Source of the DNA: JAXHNE01 sp038316995
GTDB taxonomy: Bacteria > Patescibacteriota > Saccharimonadia > Saccharimonadales > JAXHNE01
Direction of reading: 5' to 3'
Assembly (NCBI GenBank): GCA_038316995.1
Contig: JBBQAZ010000031.1
Span: 1-8,027, forward strand
Length of the DNA: 8,027 nucleotides
This document shows positions 5,869 through 8,027 of this stretch, piece after piece. A model generated the notes under the pieces. That model was not told the DNA's origin. It saw only the letters and a program-made list of their open reading frames with translations, and did no database searches. The translations under genes and the position numbers were made by a program. Numbering within the stretch: the first letter of the stretch is position 1; every line of letters begins with the position of its first letter.

Positions 5869-5897
5869 ATTGTAGCCCGGGAATTCAATATAGGCAA
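5869..5897 (-). promoter_or_regulatory. Promoter of the single-pass membrane protein gene
   Basis: On the minus strand there is a -35 TTGCCT (5892-5897), a 17-nt spacer and a -10 TACAAT (5869-5874), with a predicted start near 5862. A 10-bp palindrome TTAAGCTTAA (5860-5869) spans the start region and could be an operator, though AT-rich palindromes of this size occur by chance. There is no terminator between this promoter and the surface-protein stop at 5900, so read-through is also likely. Confidence 0.5.
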
Positions 5898-5899
5898 GA

Positions 5900-8027
5900 T
5901 TACTGTTGAACAAACGTATTCGGAGCTTCAACACTTGTCGTGGTCCAGGTAAATTGGAGTTGTTCAGCTGCTGGAGTCTGAAGAATGATATCAAAACCAC
6001 TGCTCGTCACGTTGTTATACGCGTAGTTAGCGAATTTACCGCCGCCAATAGACACTGTGATAATTGGTGGCTGCGAGAATGGCTTAGAGAATGAAACGTG
6101 CACAACAGATGCACCCATCTCAATCACGGCGTAACCGGCTGTATTGTTGTTGAATGTCGCTGTTCCCCTAAAGAGCGCGTCACCCTCAACCAACAAGCTA
6201 TCTCCGAATGTAACAAATTTATCAAAGAATGCTGTACCGCGGAACTCTGCAGGCCCATCAACAATCACTCCTCCACCGAGGAAGGTGTCAGTATTTACAG
6301 TTAATCTTCCGACTGTTAAGTCACTTAAATCAATACTTTGGCCATTTTGTTCGATTCCAGTTTCCTCGAGTGTAGCTACTTGTTCTGATAGCGCTGCTAC
6401 CTGTTGCTGAAGCGAGCTAACATCGCCACCTAGTCCCGCGGAAATAATCGCATTACTTACAGCTACCATTATCTGTCCTTCACCAGCACCGCTAAAGCCT
6501 GTGACTGCAATTCCGATTGTGGCGCCGTTGCCTGTTGCTTTCATTGCAACACCTGGGGTGGTTGATGATGTCAGGTAGTCTCCGGGAGCAATAGCACCGT
6601 TTTGAGTATTAACCCGTACATTTACTTGGCCTGCTGCTGCAACCGTCACTGAGCCAGCTGTTTGCCCGCCTAAAATGATGCCGGCATTCGAGTTAACGAT
6701 TCCGATCAGTCCGGCTTGATATGCTGATGTTGATCGCTCAACCTGCCCTGCTGCATTAACGCCAACAACATCACCAGGTACAAGCGCGCCTGACCCTGCT
6801 GGATATTGTTGGCCAATTCCAGACGTAATGATTTGGTTGGCGTCAAGGGAGTTGAAATTTGCATTACCGCTACTATCAATATGTTTAGCAATTTCAGAAA
6901 CAGCACGAAGGTTATAAATCGCGAGTGAATCGTATCTAACCTGGTAGTAGCCATCAGCGCGTTGTTCAACGAGTTCTGGGAATATCTGAGCAAGTTCTTG
7001 GGCAATAACACCTGTTTGGTGTGACGCATCACAGTGTAGGTTTTCAAATGCTGGACTTGTACAGTCATAATCAAATTCGACTGTTCTAATGTCTTTTAGC
7101 TTATCCAAAATACTTGCGTCAAGACTTACGATATTATCCTTAACTCTTACATCTGATATTCCTTGGTTGTCAGCCGCACAGTTCCACGCACTTCCATTCC
7201 ATTTAATAATTTCATTGTTCGCACAATCTCGCCTTACAGATAAGCTTGCCGTCTGACCTTCTCCTGCTGCGCCTGTTTTAACTAGCCCACTTCCGCTTTG
7301 GAAAGTGACGTCTGCAACGTAATTACCAGTTGTATGCGTACTCAGTGTAATCAGATCATTGAGCGTTGTTGCTCCTGTTCCACCATTAGCAACACTCAGG
7401 GTTGTGTTGAAGTACGTTGCGCTATTTCTATCCAGGGTTCCAGAAGCAAGCACACCAGAGCCGTTGGCTGTAACAATACCAGTACTTAAACCACTAAATG
7501 TGATTGCGCCAGATGAAGTAAGGCCAGTTAGACTTGAAAGCGTTCCTGCAATTGTGCTATTTCCTGTAATACTCGCGCCACCTGATGCAACAGTAAGTCC
7601 AGTTAAACCTGTAAGAGTTCCGGCGATTGTACTATTCCCAGTTACAGTGATACCACCAGCACTAACAATAGTATTTCCTCCAAATGTTCCACCGCCCTCC
7701 ACATTTAATCGAGCAACTCCTGCGCCCGTATTTGTTACGGAGAAAACAGTGTTAGCTGCATTGTTTATCTGAACGCTTAGCCCGCCTGTACCAGATCGAA
7801 CAAGATTATCAGCTACAAGTGTTATATCGCCTGAACCCGAATTAATACTTACGTTATTTGCTCCTGTTGATTGCAGAGTAAGAAGTCCAGCATTAGTAAC
7901 CAAAGGCGTCGTCACACTAGTACTAAAGCTCACTGCATTGTTAGTAGTAATGTTGTTACAACTTCCACCACTTCCTAGGGTTACGGTGTTTCCACCACCA
8001 CTGAGGTTGCCGGTGCCACTTGCACAG
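5900..8027 (-). CDS. Tail-fibre-like surface protein with internal S74 self-cleaving chaperone domain (5' partial)
   Basis: The reading frame is open to the right edge, giving 708 visible residues; the GTG at 7931-7933 is internal, not the start. Numbering here begins at the first full codon (8024-8026). Residues 1-260 are Gly/Thr/Ser/Asn-rich tail-fibre-type sequence with a 25-residue repeat (129-145, 154-170) and ANGGTGATT (213-221). A WNGSAWNC junction (276-283) leads to a peptidase S74 domain at 290-383, with SDVRVKDNI at its start, GVIAQELAQIFPELVE and YQVRYDSLAIYNLRAV. S291 and K296 match the Ser-Lys self-cleavage dyad described for S74-type domains, including MYRF. Then come a GDVVGV...PGDYLTSSTTPGVAM beta-rich domain (418-524), a coiled coil (534-557), a solenoid-like FRGTA repeat (594-625) and a C-terminal beta domain (632-708). 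A trimeric extracellular fibre or adhesin is likely. Signal peptide and true start lie outside the window. It could be prophage-derived, but no phage genes adjoin it. Confidence 0.85.
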   Translation of the reverse strand, partial: CASGTGNLSGGGNTVTLGSGGSCNNITTNNAVSFSTSVTTPLVTNAGLLTLQSTGANNVSINSGSGDITLVADNLVRSGTGGLSVQINNAANTVFSVTNTGAGVARLNVEGGGTFGGNTIVSAGGITVTGNSTIAGTLTGLTGLTVASGGASITGNSTIAGTLSSLTGLTSSGAITFSGLSTGIVTANGSGVLASGTLDRNSATYFNTTLSVANGGTGATTLNDLITLSTHTTGNYVADVTFQSGSGLVKTGAAGEGQTASLSVRRDCANNEIIKWNGSAWNCAADNQGISDVRVKDNIVSLDASILDKLKDIRTVEFDYDCTSPAFENLHCDASHQTGVIAQELAQIFPELVEQRADGYYQVRYDSLAIYNLRAVSEIAKHIDSSGNANFNSLDANQIITSGIGQQYPAGSGALVPGDVVGVNAAGQVERSTSAYQAGLIGIVNSNAGIILGGQTAGSVTVAAAGQVNVRVNTQNGAIAPGDYLTSSTTPGVAMKATGNGATIGIAVTGFSGAGEGQIMVAVSNAIISAGLGGDVSSLQQQVAALSEQVATLEETGIEQNGQSIDLSDLTVGRLTVNTDTFLGGGVIVDGPAEFRGTAFFDKFVTFGDSLLVEGDALFRGTATFNNNTAGYAVIEMGASVVHVSFSKPFSQPPIITVSIGGGKFANYAYNNVTSSGFDIILQTPAAEQLQFTWTTTSVEAPNTFVQQ
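7517..7642 (-). repeat. Two-copy 75-bp repeat encoding TGNSTIAGTL fibre modules
   Basis: Within the surface protein, TGNSTIAGTL-x-x-LTGLT occurs twice, offset by exactly 25 residues (75 bp): copies at 7592-7642 and 7517-7567. The protein repeat is nearly exact while the DNA copies have diverged at third positions, so this is an old duplication kept by selection on the fibre fold rather than a recent slippage event. Confidence 0.75.

Noticed and set aside
5860..5886. HindIII, SmaI and EcoRI sites clustered within 27 bp (AAGCTT ... CCCGGGAATTC), resembling a cloning polylinker
   Set aside because: They overlap a plausible promoter and leader between two coherent native genes, and no vector sequence is present, so coincidence is the simpler reading.
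7359..7772. 137-codon plus-strand frame rich in Val, Pro and Ala opposite the surface protein
   Set aside because: It is the antisense shadow of the Gly/Thr/Asn-rich repeats. Low complexity on one strand leaves the other free of stops.
5900..8027. Possible prophage tail module
   Set aside because: The fibre-like protein is the only phage-like element. Its neighbours are a cellular membrane protein and housekeeping genes, with no capsid, tail, integrase or lysis genes, and such fibre-like proteins are common in CPR genomes.
1..8027. Alternative genetic code (UGA as glycine, as in some CPR lineages)
   Set aside because: All genes are intact under the standard code and end at TAA or TAG, and the conserved proteins need no UGA read-through.

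Overview
The window looks like chromosomal DNA of a Patescibacteria (CPR) bacterium, most likely a Saccharibacterium. This rests on recognisable family features: a short IF-2, a four-domain ribosomal protein S1, a ROK kinase without the zinc cysteines, a KGG-motif protein, a single-pass protein with a conserved FF-NGDKVLLF/KAILYRP-type patch, and a long tail-fibre-like surface protein with an internal S74 chaperone domain. No marker gene pins the lineage down, so the assignment is inference. Genes use TAA or TAG stops and are intact under the standard code, so UGA recoding is not needed. I see no rRNA, tRNA, CRISPR array, transposase or plasmid function, and no gene-free stretch above 300 bases.

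Left block (1-3600, minus strand): rpsA and infB lie 38 bp apart, behind a near-consensus promoter with a roughly 60-nt leader, and are probably co-transcribed. Both products act at the 30S subunit during translation initiation. Below infB is a charged, low-complexity 179-residue protein of unknown function, which appears to be expressed from its own promoter inside the end of infB as a leaderless or near-leaderless mRNA.

Centre (3600-4900, plus strand): a divergent, apparently leaderless ROK-family sugar kinase overlaps a small HExxH metallopeptidase-like protein with a C-terminal zinc ribbon. The pair ends at a strong bidirectional terminator, which also faces the KGG gene.

Right block (4900-8027, minus strand): from the right edge come a large 5'-truncated surface protein with tail-fibre repeats, an S74 self-cleaving chaperone domain and extra C-terminal domains, then a single-pass membrane protein with its own promoter, then the small basic KGG protein. 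The KGG gene has the most interesting regulatory layout here: a TTGACA-17-TATCAT promoter is followed, before the gene, by a 15-bp GNRA-capped hairpin and a U-tract. That is the layout of an attenuator, or of a terminated small RNA upstream of a stress-type gene.

I did not find a clear new defence or mobile system. The best leads are the KGG leader, the internal S74 domain with paired cysteines, the kinase/metallopeptidase pair, and the leaderless promoters.
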